From: Erythrobacter mangrovi
GTDB taxonomy: Bacteria; Pseudomonadota; Alphaproteobacteria; Sphingomonadales; Sphingomonadaceae
Direction of reading: 5' to 3'
Assembly: GCF_013260645.1 (NCBI RefSeq)
Contig: NZ_CP053921.1
Span: 2,217,281-2,281,280, forward strand
DNA length: 64,000 nucleotides
The notes beneath the pieces were generated by a model, which saw only the letters and a program-made list of their open reading frames with translations, was not told where the DNA came from and did no database searches. Each line of letters starts with the position of its first letter. The stretch's first letter is position 1. The position numbers and the translations under genes were made by a program. Below are positions 28,988 to 39,080 of the stretch, piece by piece.

Positions 28988-31786
28988 ATGGGTAACGAGA
29001 GCCACGATTTCCTTCCCGAACTGGGCAACCAGGACGGCCCGCAACCCGGCCCCAGCTGGGCCAACCCGCGGTGGCTGGCCGACGTCGTCGATAGCGACGC
29101 GGACCTGACGGCGGCGCTGGACCCGACGCAGATGCGGCTTGCGGTTGCGCAGGCAGCCAAGCAGGCTGGCAAGGCGCTCGACCCCAAGGCGATCGAGCAG
29201 GCGGCGGATGACAGCATCCGCGCCATGCTGCTGATCCGGCTGTTCCGCGTGCGCGGACACCTGGCGGCTAATCTCGATCCGCTGGGGTTGTCGCATCGCG
29301 AATGCCCGGCCGAACTGACGCTGGAAGGCAATGGCTTCGGCGGCCAGCCGGACAAGGAAGTCTATGTCGGCGGCGCCTTCGGTTACGAATGGGTCAAGGT
29401 CGGCGAACTGCTCCAGGCGCTGAAGGAAACCTACTGTGGCCACGTCGGCCTCGAATACATGCATATCGCCGACACCGAAGAACGGCGCTTCCTGCAGGAA
29501 CGGTTCGAGCTACCCGACGAGGTGATCCAGTTTACCCCCGAAGGTAAGCGCGCGATCTTGGCCGCCGTGATCCGCGGCGAACAGTACGAAAAGTTCCTCG
29601 GCAAGAAGTACGTCGGCACCAAGCGGTTCGGCCTCGATGGTGGTGAATCGATGATCCCGGCGCTCGAGGCCGTGATCAAGCACGGCGGCAGCGCGGGCGT
29701 GCGTGAGATCATCTACGGCATGGCGCACCGTGGCCGCCTCAACGTCCTCGCGAACGTGATGGGCAAGCCGTACAAGGTCATCTTCCACGAATTCTCAGGC
29801 GGTTCGGCCAACCCCGACGATGTCGGCGGTTCGGGCGACGTGAAGTACCACCTCGGCACCAGCACCGACCGTGAGTTCGACGGGATTTCGGTGCACATGA
29901 GCCTGGTCCCCAACCCTTCGCACCTCGAGGCCGTGAACCCGGTCGTGCTGGGCAAGACCCGCGCGCAGCAGGCGATCCGCGACGACCTGAAGAAGCACGA
30001 GCAGGTCCTGCCGGTCCTGCTGCACGGCGACGCCGCCTTTGCGGGCCAGGGCATCGTATGGGAGTGCCTCGGCTTCTCCGGTGTGCGCGGCTACAACACC
30101 GGCGGCTGCCTGCACTTCGTGATTAATAACCAAATTGGTTTCACGACCAGCCCACAATTTGCCAGATCGTCACCCTACCCCTCCGACGTTGCGAAGGGTG
30201 TCCAGGCGCCGATCCTGCACGTCAACGGTGACGATCCCGAAGCGGTGACCTTCGCCTGCAAGCTGGCGATCGAGTACCGCCAGCGCTTCGGTCGCGACAT
30301 CGTTATCGACATGTGGTGTTATCGCCGCTTCGGCCACAACGAAGGCGACGAACCGAGCTTCACCCAGCCGCTGATGTACGATCAGATCCGCAGCCACCCC
30401 AAGGTGAGCGAGATCTACGCCGCCCGCCTGGTCGAAGAAGGCGTCATCGATGACGGCTATGCCGACCAGCTGATCGCCGATTTCATCGATCACCTGGAAC
30501 AGGAATTCGCGGCGGCAAAGGACTACGAGCCCGACCAGGCCGACTGGTTCGGTGGCCGCTGGGCCGGCATGAACAAGCCTGCCGATCCGGAAACCGCACG
30601 ACGCAACGTCGATACCGCGATCGAGCGCAAGCTGTTCGACAGCCTTGGTCGCACGCTTACCACGGTCCCCGATGATTTGGTGATCCACAAGACGCTGGGC
30701 CGCGTGATCGACGCCAAGCGGCAGATGTTCGAAAGCGGCGAAGGGTTCGACTGGGCAACAGGCGAAGCGCTCGCTTTCGGCAGCCTCGTCACTGAAGGGT
30801 TCGGCGTGCGCCTGTCGGGCCAAGATTCGGGTCGCGGCACCTTCAGCCAGCGGCACGCGGTGTGGACCGACCAGAAGACCGAACGCAAGTTCGTTCCGCT
30901 GGGCACGCTGCCGCACGGCAAGTTCGAGGTCTACGACAGCCCGCTGTCAGAATATGGCGTGCTCGGATTCGAATACGGCTTCGCCATGGCCGACCCCAAG
31001 ACACTGGTGCTGTGGGAAGCGCAGTTTGGCGACTTCGCCAACGGTGCGCAGATCATGATCGACCAGTTCATCGCTGCGGGCGAAGCCAAGTGGCTGCGCG
31101 CCAACGGACTCGTGTTGCTGCTGCCGCACGGCTACGAAGGCCAAGGTCCAGAACACAGCTCGGCTCGCCTCGAGCGCTTCCTGCAGCTTTGCGCCAACGA
31201 CAACATCTGCGTCTGCAACATCACCACGCCGGCGAACTACTTCCATGTGCTCCGCCGTCAGATGCTGCGCAGCTTCCGCAAGCCGTTGGTGATCATGACC
31301 CCCAAGAGCTTGCTGCGCCATCCGTTGGCGAAGTCGGATGCGGAGGAATTCCTCGGCGAACACCACTTCATGCGGATCAAGTCGGACCTCAAGACGATCG
31401 ACGACAAGAAGGTCCGGCGCCTTGTGCTGTGCAGCGGCAAGGTCGCCTACGATCTCATGCAGGCACGCGACGAGGCCGGTCTAGAGGATGTTTCGGTGGT
31501 TCGGATCGAGCAGCTCTATCCCTTCCCCGGCGAACCGCTGGCCGTGCGTCTTAAGCGCATGACCAACCTCAAGGAGATCGTCTGGTGCCAGGAAGAGTCC
31601 AAGAACAACGGCGCCTGGTTCTTTGTCGACCGCCTGATTGAAGAGGCCGCGCAGGCCGCCGGCAAGCCGGACCTACGCCCAAGCTATGCCGGGCGCGATG
31701 TGTCTGCCTCGCCCGCAACGGGCTATGCCACCCGCCACCAGCAACAACAGGAGGCGCTGGTCGCCAGCGCTCTCGGTCTTACCTAG
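28988..31786 (+). CDS. sucA: 2-oxoglutarate dehydrogenase E1 component
   Basis: 932 residues, matching the E. coli length. ATG at 28988 was chosen with AGAAGGTGA just upstream; a GTG at 28979 is in frame. The N-terminal helix starts with NPRWLADVVD. Thiamine-diphosphate core: GMAHRGRLNVLANV, FHEFSG, HGDAAFAGQGIVWE, and NNQIGFTT. The second domain has LPHGYEGQGPEHSSARLERF. Decarboxylates 2-oxoglutarate and loads the succinyl group on SucB. Followed at 54 bases by sucB. Confidence 0.97.
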   Translation: MGNESHDFLPELGNQDGPQPGPSWANPRWLADVVDSDADLTAALDPTQMRLAVAQAAKQAGKALDPKAIEQAADDSIRAMLLIRLFRVRGHLAANLDPLGLSHRECPAELTLEGNGFGGQPDKEVYVGGAFGYEWVKVGELLQALKETYCGHVGLEYMHIADTEERRFLQERFELPDEVIQFTPEGKRAILAAVIRGEQYEKFLGKKYVGTKRFGLDGGESMIPALEAVIKHGGSAGVREIIYGMAHRGRLNVLANVMGKPYKVIFHEFSGGSANPDDVGGSGDVKYHLGTSTDREFDGISVHMSLVPNPSHLEAVNPVVLGKTRAQQAIRDDLKKHEQVLPVLLHGDAAFAGQGIVWECLGFSGVRGYNTGGCLHFVINNQIGFTTSPQFARSSPYPSDVAKGVQAPILHVNGDDPEAVTFACKLAIEYRQRFGRDIVIDMWCYRRFGHNEGDEPSFTQPLMYDQIRSHPKVSEIYAARLVEEGVIDDGYADQLIADFIDHLEQEFAAAKDYEPDQADWFGGRWAGMNKPADPETARRNVDTAIERKLFDSLGRTLTTVPDDLVIHKTLGRVIDAKRQMFESGEGFDWATGEALAFGSLVTEGFGVRLSGQDSGRGTFSQRHAVWTDQKTERKFVPLGTLPHGKFEVYDSPLSEYGVLGFEYGFAMADPKTLVLWEAQFGDFANGAQIMIDQFIAAGEAKWLRANGLVLLLPHGYEGQGPEHSSARLERFLQLCANDNICVCNITTPANYFHVLRRQMLRSFRKPLVIMTPKSLLRHPLAKSDAEEFLGEHHFMRIKSDLKTIDDKKVRRLVLCSGKVAYDLMQARDEAGLEDVSVVRIEQLYPFPGEPLAVRLKRMTNLKEIVWCQEESKNNGAWFFVDRLIEEAAQAAGKPDLRPSYAGRDVSASPATGYATRHQQQQEALVASALGLT

Positions 31787-31840
31787 TCCACTACGGCCAA
31801 GCCCTCCCCCGAATGAGATGGGGAGGCCTGAGGAAACTCT

Positions 31841-33067
31841 ATGCCTACTGAAGTCAAAGTCCCCACGCTGGGTGAATCGGTCACCGAAGCGACCATCGGC
31901 GAACTGCTCAAGAAGGTCGGCGACACGGTCAAGATCGATGAGCCGATTGCCAGCCTCGAGACCGACAAGGTCGCGGTCGAAGCGCCTTCGCCTGTCGCCG
32001 GGACGATTACCGAATTCCGCGTAGCCGTAGGCGATACGGTCGAGGTCGGCGCAATCATCGCAGTTGTGGGCGAGAGTGGCGCAGCCGCTACCGCGGCAGC
32101 GAGCGAGGCACCTGCCGCCGCCCCGGCGCCTGCACCAGCACCCGCCCAGGCCAAGGCGGAGAGCATCGACGCCGCGCAGACCCTCAGCCCCGCTGTACGC
32201 CGCGCCGTGCTTGAACACGGGGTCGATCCCTCGACCATCAAGGGCACCGGCAAGGACGGCCGCCTGACCAAGGAAGATGTGATCGCCGCCGCCGAGGCGA
32301 AGAAGACGGACGTTGCCACCCCGGCATCTGCCCCCGCCCCCGCCGCCGCGCCGCTTGCTACCGGCGAGCGCCGCGAGGAACGGGTCAAGATGACCCGCAT
32401 GCGCCAGACCATCGCCAAGCGTCTCAAGAGCGCGCAGGATACGGCCGCGCTGCTGACGACCTTCAACGATGTCGACATGTCTGCGGTGATGGAAGCACGC
32501 GACAAGTACAAGGACCTGTTCGCGAAGAAGCACGATGTACGGCTTGGCTTCATGGGCTTCTTCGCCAAGGCCGCCTGCCTGGCGCTGAAGGATGTTCCGG
32601 CCGTCAATGCCTACATCGAAGGCGACGAGATCATTTATCACGACTACGTCGACATTTCAGTAGCCGTCTCGGCGCCCAACGGACTTGTGGTTCCGGTGGT
32701 CCGCGACTGCCAGGCCAAGGGCTTTGCGCAGATCGAGAAGGATATCGCCGACTTCGGCAAGCGCGCCAAGGACGGCACGCTGACGATGGAAGACATGAAG
32801 GGCGGCACCTTCACCATTTCCAACGGCGGTGTCTTCGGATCGCTGATGTCGACCCCGATCATCAACCCGCCGCAGAGCGCCGTTCTCGGCCTGCACCGTA
32901 TCGAGGACCGCCCGGTGGTCCGCAATGGCGAGATCGTGATCCGCCCGATGATGTACATCGCGCTATCCTATGACCACCGCCTGATCGACGGCCGCGAAGC
33001 GGTGACCGCGCTGAAGATCATCAAGGAAGCGATCGAAGATCCCACGCGGATGCTGATCGACCTGTAA
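31841..33067 (+). CDS. sucB: dihydrolipoamide succinyltransferase (E2 of 2-oxoglutarate dehydrogenase)
   Basis: 408 residues. ATG at 31841 after TGAGGAAA. One lipoyl domain with the lipoylated K43 in [10 protein letters not shown], an Ala/Pro-rich swinging linker (~residues 82-105), a peripheral-subunit binding domain ([23 protein letters not shown], split by position ~110-150), a second linker, and the catalytic domain ending with H379 and D383 in DHRLIDG. Forms the core of the complex with SucA and Lpd. Confidence 0.97.
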   Translation: MPTEVKVPTLGESVTEATIGELLKKVGDTVKIDEPIASLETDKVAVEAPSPVAGTITEFRVAVGDTVEVGAIIAVVGESGAAATAAASEAPAAAPAPAPAPAQAKAESIDAAQTLSPAVRRAVLEHGVDPSTIKGTGKDGRLTKEDVIAAAEAKKTDVATPASAPAPAAAPLATGERREERVKMTRMRQTIAKRLKSAQDTAALLTTFNDVDMSAVMEARDKYKDLFAKKHDVRLGFMGFFAKAACLALKDVPAVNAYIEGDEIIYHDYVDISVAVSAPNGLVVPVVRDCQAKGFAQIEKDIADFGKRAKDGTLTMEDMKGGTFTISNGGVFGSLMSTPIINPPQSAVLGLHRIEDRPVVRNGEIVIRPMMYIALSYDHRLIDGREAVTALKIIKEAIEDPTRMLIDL

Positions 33068-33178
33068 AGCCGACGCCGTACGCACCCTCCAAGGGGTTGG
33101 GGTGAAGCGGGGTTGGGTAAATGTGCAAAGGGCCGTTCGCCTCAACCTTGTTGATGAGCGTGCGTCACGGAGTTGGAA

Positions 33179-34591
33179 ATGGCTGAATACGACTACGATC
33201 TCCTCGTCATCGGTGCTGGCCCGGGTGGCTACGTTGCCGCGATCCGGGCAGCGCAGCTGGGGCTGAAGACCGCTTGTGCGGAAAGCCGCGAAACGCTGGG
33301 CGGGACCTGCCTCAACGTCGGTTGTATCCCGTCCAAGGCGATGCTGCATGCGAGCGAGTATTTCGACGCGGCGAAGAACGGCACCATGGCGAACATGGGC
33401 ATCGAGGTGACTCCCAAGCTCAACCTCGATGTCATGCACGGCCAGCGCCGCGACGCAGTCAAGCAGCTCACCGGCGGCATCGAATTCCTGTTCAAGAAGA
33501 ACAAGGTCGACTGGAAGAAGGGTTTCGCCACCTTCCAGGATGCGCATACGGTCAAGGTCGGCGACGAAACGGTTACCGCAAAGAACGTGATCATCGCCAC
33601 CGGTTCTTCGGTCACCCCGCTCCCGGGCGTCGAGATCGACAACGACAAGCAGGTGGTGGTCGATTCAACCGGCGCGCTGGAACTCAAGGCCGTGCCGAAG
33701 AAGATGGTCGTCATCGGCGGCGGCGTGATCGGGCTTGAACTCGGCTCGGTCTGGCGGCGCCTGGGCGCCGAGGTGATCGTGGTAGAATTCCTCGACCAGC
33801 TGCTGCCCGGCATGGACGGAGATGTGCGCAAGGAAGCGGCCAAGATCTTCAAGAAGCAGGGCATGGAACTGCGCCTGTCGACCAAGGTCACCGGCTGCAC
33901 GGTCAAGGGCAAGAAGGCCACGCTGACGCTTGAGCCCGCCGCTGGCGGCGAGAGCGAGACGCTGGAGGCCGATTGCGTGCTCGTGTCGATTGGCCGGCGC
34001 CCGAACACGACGGGCCTGGGCCTCGAGAATATCGGGCTCGAGCTCAACCAGCGTGGCCAGATCGAGACCGATCATGAGTTCCGCACCAAGGTCGATGGCG
34101 TCTGGGCCGTCGGCGACGTGATCCCCGGCCCGATGCTGGCGCACAAGGCGGAAGACGAAGGCATCGCCTGTGCCGAAAACGTCGCGGGGCAGACCGGCAT
34201 CGTGAACCACGATGTAATTCCCGGCGTCGTCTACACCTGGCCCGAATTCGCCGGCGTCGGCCTGACGCAGGAAGAAGCGATCGCAAAGGCCGGTGGTGAC
34301 AAGACCAAGGTCAAGGTCGGCAAGTTCCCTATGATGGCGAACAGTCGCGCCAAGACCAATCACGAGCCCGATGGCTTCGTAAAGGTCATCGCCGACGCCG
34401 AATCCGACCGCGTACTGGGCGTCTGGGCAATTGCCAGCGTTGCCGGGACGATGATCGCGCAGGCCGCACAAGCGATGGAGTTCGGTGCCACCAGCGAGGA
34501 TATCGCCTACACCTGCCACGCCCACCCGACGCATTCTGAGGCAATCAAGGAAGCGGCCATGGGCGTACAGGGCAAGCCGATCCACATCTGA
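33179..34591 (+). CDS. lpdA: dihydrolipoyl dehydrogenase (E3)
   Basis: 470 residues. ATG at 33179 with GGAG six bases upstream; an in-frame TTG at 33173 is less likely. FAD fold GAGPGGYVAA, redox disulfide C44/C49 in GGTCLNVGC, NAD fold GGGVIGLELGSVWRRLG, FAD-contact VWAVGDVIPGPMLAHKA, and the C-terminal active-site HAHPTHSE. Reoxidises lipoamide on SucB with NAD. Last of the TCA block; 112 bases after sucB. Confidence 0.97.
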   Translation: MAEYDYDLLVIGAGPGGYVAAIRAAQLGLKTACAESRETLGGTCLNVGCIPSKAMLHASEYFDAAKNGTMANMGIEVTPKLNLDVMHGQRRDAVKQLTGGIEFLFKKNKVDWKKGFATFQDAHTVKVGDETVTAKNVIIATGSSVTPLPGVEIDNDKQVVVDSTGALELKAVPKKMVVIGGGVIGLELGSVWRRLGAEVIVVEFLDQLLPGMDGDVRKEAAKIFKKQGMELRLSTKVTGCTVKGKKATLTLEPAAGGESETLEADCVLVSIGRRPNTTGLGLENIGLELNQRGQIETDHEFRTKVDGVWAVGDVIPGPMLAHKAEDEGIACAENVAGQTGIVNHDVIPGVVYTWPEFAGVGLTQEEAIAKAGGDKTKVKVGKFPMMANSRAKTNHEPDGFVKVIADAESDRVLGVWAIASVAGTMIAQAAQAMEFGATSEDIAYTCHAHPTHSEAIKEAAMGVQGKPIHI

Positions 34592-34631
34592 AGGCATGGC
34601 GCGGGCAATCGCCATCTCGGGATCACGCTGA

Positions 34632-35453
34632 ATGCGAGCACGGACAATCGCCCTGCTCGCCCTGGCAATCCCCGTTCTCGCGGGCCTGCTCTATCTTTGT
34701 CGCTTCGGCGCACCGACATCGTATCTGGCCATCAACGCCGGTGCATTGGCCATCGGAACCTTGCCGATCTTGTGGAGCCCGGCGCTCGGCATCCGGCTGC
34801 GTCGCGGGATGACGCTAGTATTCCTCGCGGCGCTGTTCGTGCCGCTGGCGACTGGGCCCGAGATCCTCGGTATAGCTCGCTGGCTCCCGCTGGGCCCGGT
34901 CCAGCTTCACGTGGGGACGCTCGTAGTCCCTGCGCTGGCTGTGCTTGCCGCACGGGACGAAGACTATGCGCCATCGATCCTTGCGACTGCGCTCTTGGCA
35001 GCTTCGCTCCAGCCGGACATGGCCACCGGCCTTGCGTTGATGCTGGCCGGGGTTGGCTTCTACGAGGCCGATCGCGACTGGAAATACGGTGTCTTCATTA
35101 TCGTCGCTTTCTTCGCCAGCATGGTGATGGCCATACATGGCGAGCTTGCGGCCCTGCCTTTCGTCGAGCGCGTGCTCCACTCGCTCCTCTTTGAAGCCCC
35201 GCTCACGGCACTTGGATTGCTCGTCACGCTGCTGGCATGTTTCTTCCTCATCCTCCACGCCTTGCCGGCCGATCCCCTCACCCGGCGTGCGCTCGCGGGC
35301 ACACTCTTCGGCTTTTCCCTCGCCGCGATCCTCTCGAACTATCCGAGTATCCTGATCGGTCACGGCGCCGCTCCGATCATTGGGTTCGGTCTCGCGCTGG
35401 GTTTGGGTTGTGCGCGCGGTGATGAGAAATTCGGGCCTGCTACCAGTCACTAA
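34632..35453 (+). CDS. polytopic membrane protein, unknown function
   Basis: 273 residues with about eight hydrophobic segments, beginning with LLALAIPVLAGLLYLC. Short hydrophilic loops contain EADRDWKYG and ADPLTRRAL. No family was recognised. It starts 40 bases after lpdA on the same strand and may be read from that transcript. No charged residues suggestive of transport chemistry stand out. Confidence 0.75.
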   Translation: MRARTIALLALAIPVLAGLLYLCRFGAPTSYLAINAGALAIGTLPILWSPALGIRLRRGMTLVFLAALFVPLATGPEILGIARWLPLGPVQLHVGTLVVPALAVLAARDEDYAPSILATALLAASLQPDMATGLALMLAGVGFYEADRDWKYGVFIIVAFFASMVMAIHGELAALPFVERVLHSLLFEAPLTALGLLVTLLACFFLILHALPADPLTRRALAGTLFGFSLAAILSNYPSILIGHGAAPIIGFGLALGLGCARGDEKFGPATSH

Positions 35454-35510
35454 GAGTATTTGCTCCGACCCGCCCTCGACCTTAGGATGCCGAGCGAGAG
35501 GGGAGTTTGC

Positions 35511-36845
35511 ATGGCCTATCCAAGATTGACGAAGAAGCCCGGCGCGCTGGAAACCGCGGCAATGATCCGCCGGGGTGACCTGTCGCCTCACGAAGCGGTC
35601 GAAGCTGCGATCGCGCGTATCGAGCACCACGATGCGCACATCAATGCGGTCGTCGTGACTGACTTCGAGCGTGCGCTGGAGACCGCCAAGACGATGGACG
35701 CGCGTAAGGCGAACGACGACCAGCCGCTGTTCGGCGTGCCGATGACGGTCAAGGAAAGCTTCAATATCACGGGCCTGCCGACAACCTTCGGCCACCTCCA
35801 GTTCGCCGACCATATTGCGCGCGAAGATGCGGTGGTGGTCAAGCGGCTCAAGGCGGCCGGGGCGATCATTCTGGGCAAGACCAATGTCCCGCCCGACCTC
35901 GCCGATCTGCAGAGCGACAATCCGGTCTATGGCCGGACCAACAATCCACACGATCACAACCTCGTTGCCGGTGGCTCCTCAGGCGGCGGCGCGGCGGCCG
36001 TGGCCAGCGGCATGGTGCCCTGCGAATACGGCAGCGACATTGGCAGCTCGATCCGCAATCCCGCCCATTTCAACGGAATCTACGGACACAAGACCAGCTT
36101 TGGCCTGGTCAGTCGCCGCGGTCACACGCATCCAATGGCAGGGCACCACGACGTCCATGATGGTCCCCTGTCGGTGGTGGGCCCCATGGCCCGTTCGGCC
36201 GAAGACCTCGACATCTTGCTCGATGTGACGACCAGTTTCCCCTTGATCCGCAGCCACAAGCCGCTGGCCGATTGCCGCTTCCTCGCGGTCCTCGATCATC
36301 CGATCAGCGAGATCGACGCGGCGGTGCGCGGACCGATCGAAGCCGCGCTCGACGAAATGGAACGCGCGGGCATCACGGTCGATCGTTCGTCTAAGCTGTT
36401 GCCCAACCTGACCGAGCAGCATGCCAATTATCTCCGCTTGCTCAACACGGCGATGGCCCGCGGCCGGCCCGGCCCCGATGGGCAGGTGATGGCGCTCGCC
36501 GACTACTACCAGTTGCTCGATGTACAGGCGCGCAACGAATACGCCTGGGGCGACGTCTTTGCGGAGTACGACTTCGTCCTCGCCCCGCCGTTGGCAGTGC
36601 TCGCCTATCCGCACGACCAGACGCCGATCCGTGATCGCCGGATCACCATCAACGGCAAGGACAGCGCATTCGCCGACATGCTCGCCTGGGCGGGCCTGGC
36701 GACCTTCCCCAACCTTCCGTCAACCGTCGTGCCGGTGGGGGGGACGGACAACCTTCCCTGCGGCATGCAGGTGATGGGACCGCGCTGGGGCGACTTCGAT
36801 TGCATCGCGGCAGCCGGTGCGATCGGACGGCTGTTGCACGATTAG
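35511..36845 (+). CDS. amidase (amidase signature family)
   Basis: 444 residues. ATG at 35511 with GAGGGGAG upstream. The Ser-cisSer-Lys triad is visible: K81 in MTVKESF, S156/S157 in GGSSGGGAAAV, and the nucleophile S180 in GSDIGSSIRNP. Hydrolyses an amide to acid and ammonia; the substrate cannot be read from sequence. Not GatA: no gatB/gatC neighbours and the C-terminal half differs. No signal peptide, so cytosolic. Confidence 0.92.
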   Translation: MAYPRLTKKPGALETAAMIRRGDLSPHEAVEAAIARIEHHDAHINAVVVTDFERALETAKTMDARKANDDQPLFGVPMTVKESFNITGLPTTFGHLQFADHIAREDAVVVKRLKAAGAIILGKTNVPPDLADLQSDNPVYGRTNNPHDHNLVAGGSSGGGAAAVASGMVPCEYGSDIGSSIRNPAHFNGIYGHKTSFGLVSRRGHTHPMAGHHDVHDGPLSVVGPMARSAEDLDILLDVTTSFPLIRSHKPLADCRFLAVLDHPISEIDAAVRGPIEAALDEMERAGITVDRSSKLLPNLTEQHANYLRLLNTAMARGRPGPDGQVMALADYYQLLDVQARNEYAWGDVFAEYDFVLAPPLAVLAYPHDQTPIRDRRITINGKDSAFADMLAWAGLATFPNLPSTVVPVGGTDNLPCGMQVMGPRWGDFDCIAAAGAIGRLLHD

Positions 36846-36901
36846 CCAAGCTCCGGCATGGCTCGCGGCCGATTGATAGCAATGGTCGCGGGAGAAGGGT
36901 T

Positions 36902-37606
36902 TTGGCGCAGCAGCGCATGATGCGAAAATTCGCCAAGTGGCATATCTGGCTTGGCTGGTTGGTCGGCGTGCCGGTGCTCATGTGGACCGTTTCCGGCTTG
37001 GTCATGGTCGCAAGGCCGATCGAGACGGTACGCGGGACGGACCTGCGCAAGGAACTGCCAGAGCAGGCCTTGCCGGCAGACACCAATATTGCGGTTTCCC
37101 TGCCATCGGGAACCACCAGGCCGGTGCGCGCGGTCACCACCCAGGTGGAGCGCGGCGAAACGGTGACCCGGATTGCCTATATGGACGGCACGGCCGAGCG
37201 GTTTCGCGCGGACGGCAGCAAGATGGGTCCGCTGACCGATGTCGAAGCACGGCTGATTGTGGCGGAGGCGATTTCCGGCGGCGACAAGGTGGCCGACGTG
37301 AAGCGCTTCCCCGCCGATGCGGTTCCTTTCGACTTCCGTCGTGAAATGCCGGTGTGGCAGGTGATGCTGGCCGATGGCACCAACGTCTACGTTGGTATCG
37401 AAAGTGGGCAGATCGAAGCCGTGCGCACACGCTGGTGGCGCTTCTACGATTTCATGTGGGGGCTTCACATCATGGACCTCCAGACCCGCGAGGACACCCA
37501 TCATCCGATCCTGATAGCCTTCGCTGCGCTCTCGATGTTCGGTGCACTGCTCGGCTGCATCCTGATGTTCCGTCGACGCAAGGCACGGGTTAAAGTGCCC
37601 ACATGA
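36902..37606 (+). CDS. PepSY domain membrane protein
   Basis: About 234 residues. The start is uncertain: TTG at 36902 has GGAG 7 bases upstream, and ATG at 36917 or 36920 is the alternative without a good site. An N-terminal membrane helix (WLVGVPVLMWTVSGLVMV), a periplasmic region with PepSY-like strands (RIAYMDGTAERF, WQVMLADGTNVYVGIESGQI), an H-rich segment before the end (RFYDFMWGLHIMDL) and a C-terminal helix. Related to PepSY-TM proteins, often linked to iron or peptidase inhibition. Its stop overlaps the next start (ATGA). Confidence 0.82.
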   Translation: MAQQRMMRKFAKWHIWLGWLVGVPVLMWTVSGLVMVARPIETVRGTDLRKELPEQALPADTNIAVSLPSGTTRPVRAVTTQVERGETVTRIAYMDGTAERFRADGSKMGPLTDVEARLIVAEAISGGDKVADVKRFPADAVPFDFRREMPVWQVMLADGTNVYVGIESGQIEAVRTRWWRFYDFMWGLHIMDLQTREDTHHPILIAFAALSMFGALLGCILMFRRRKARVKVPT

Positions 37607-38223
37607 ACCCTGAAGTGCTCACCCCGTTGCTCGACTGGCTCGATCTCGCGGGTGTGGCAATCTTCGCCATGACCGGCGCGTTGGTCGCTGCGCGCCAGAA
37701 GCAGACCCTGGTTACTCTATCGTTCTTCGCGCTCGTCACCGGGGTCGGTGGCGGCACGATCCGCGACTTGCTGATCGGTGCGCCGGTGTTCTGGATTCAC
37801 GACGCCTGGGTCGCGGCGATCTGCCTCGGCATGGCGTTGTTTGCCTGGTTCACGCCCACACGCTGGTGGGAAGGCAGCGTGCTGCAGGTTGCCGACGGTC
37901 TCGGCCTGGCCGCCTATGCCGTGCTGGGCACCGCCAAGGCGCTGGAATATGGGCTACCGCCGGTTCCCGCAGGACTGATGGGGATCATCACCGGCTGTGC
38001 GGGCGGGATCATTCGCGACGTCATTGCCGGACGCCCATCGATCCTGATGAAACCCGAACTTTACGTCACCGCTGCCGCCCTCGCCGCCGCCGTCACCGTG
38101 ATTGGCGACGCCAGCGGCCTGCCCCGAGTTTGGGCCTGGGTTATTGCCACCAGCGCCGGGTTCGGCCTGCGCCTTGCCGCAATCCGGTGGAAACTCGCCC
38201 TCCCCGCTTACGAACGGGATTAG
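37603..38223 (+). CDS. TRIC-type cation channel family protein (UPF0126)
   Basis: 206 residues, seven membrane helices. Two internal repeats each carry a glycine-rich kink: GVGGGTIRDLLIG and GCAGGIIRDVIAG. These are hallmarks of bacterial homologs of trimeric intracellular cation channels. The physiological role in bacteria is not settled. It overlaps the PepSY gene by four bases (ATGA), so the two are translationally coupled. It ends overlapping the convergent gene stop by four bases. Confidence 0.92.
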   Translation: MNPEVLTPLLDWLDLAGVAIFAMTGALVAARQKQTLVTLSFFALVTGVGGGTIRDLLIGAPVFWIHDAWVAAICLGMALFAWFTPTRWWEGSVLQVADGLGLAAYAVLGTAKALEYGLPPVPAGLMGIITGCAGGIIRDVIAGRPSILMKPELYVTAAALAAAVTVIGDASGLPRVWAWVIATSAGFGLRLAAIRWKLALPAYERD

Positions 38224-38957
38224 GTCCGGCTCAGGTCACCGTCGATCGGCTCCTCGCCGGGCAGTGGGCCACCGGGGTAGGCCGGTTGTGCGCCGTCCTG
38301 TCCATCGACCCGCGCACGTGCCTGTGCGTAGGTGTCGTCGTCGTACTGTGCGTCTTCCTGCTGGTCGTAGCTGTAGTCGCCCTGGCCGGCATCTCCGCCG
38401 CGATAGGGGGTATCGGCGCCACTGCCATAGCTGATCGCCTCGATCCGCCCGTTGTTGCCGATGGAACAGCTAAATCCGTCACCGTTGTACAGCGCGCCGC
38501 TGACCTGCCAGCCCTGCGCCGTGCGGTTTACGGAATCGATCGAATCGATGCGGACGTTGCGCTCAATCTCATTGCTGCAGATCGAAACGGCCCGATCAAT
38601 CCCACGGGTGTCGCTGTCATTGTAACGCGAACTGTCGCGACGAGGCTCAGGATAGCGGTAGCGGTAATCGTCGCGCGAACGACGGTCGGCATTCGACGCG
38701 GCACTGGCGATAGCGGCAATCCCGCCGACGATCAGTATCCCGGCGAGGACGTCACCGGCATCGACTCCACGGTGCCGACGATAGCGATACCAGCGATGGT
38801 TATGCGCGGTGTCATCGCCTGGCGCCCAGGCAGGCCCGGTCGCGAGAGCGACGTGGCTAGTCGCCACGGGTAACTCAGCTGCCGAAGTCGGCGTCGCGGT
38901 GAGTGAAAGAGCGGCAGCAAGTGCCGGAATGGCAGAGAATGAGAACTTGGTCGGCAT
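38220..38957 (-). CDS. exported glycine-zipper protein, unknown function (paralog 1)
   Basis: 245 residues. ATG at 38957 starts a signal peptide (MPTKFSFSAIPALAAALSLTATPTSA). After a basic, aromatic stretch comes GDVLAGILIVGGIAAIASAAS, a glycine-zipper-like hydrophobic segment; then an Arg/Tyr-rich region, a conserved globular part (AVSICSNEIERNVRIDSI...GWQVSGAL) and an acidic Q/D tail. The zipper and the C-containing domain are shared with the neighbour at 39081-39671. Probably envelope-associated. Confidence 0.8.
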   Translation of the reverse strand: MPTKFSFSAIPALAAALSLTATPTSAAELPVATSHVALATGPAWAPGDDTAHNHRWYRYRRHRGVDAGDVLAGILIVGGIAAIASAASNADRRSRDDYRYRYPEPRRDSSRYNDSDTRGIDRAVSICSNEIERNVRIDSIDSVNRTAQGWQVSGALYNGDGFSCSIGNNGRIEAISYGSGADTPYRGGDAGQGDYSYDQQEDAQYDDDTYAQARARVDGQDGAQPAYPGGPLPGEEPIDGDLSRT

Positions 38958-39080
38958 AGGCCCGAAACCCCACAAGGCGCACCTCCACCTGGCACGCACG
39001 GCGATACGACAAGCTGAAATTAGGCGGTCCAGGCTGCACGAAGCCTGAACCGCTTGATGGTGATCATGGACTGTCTGCGG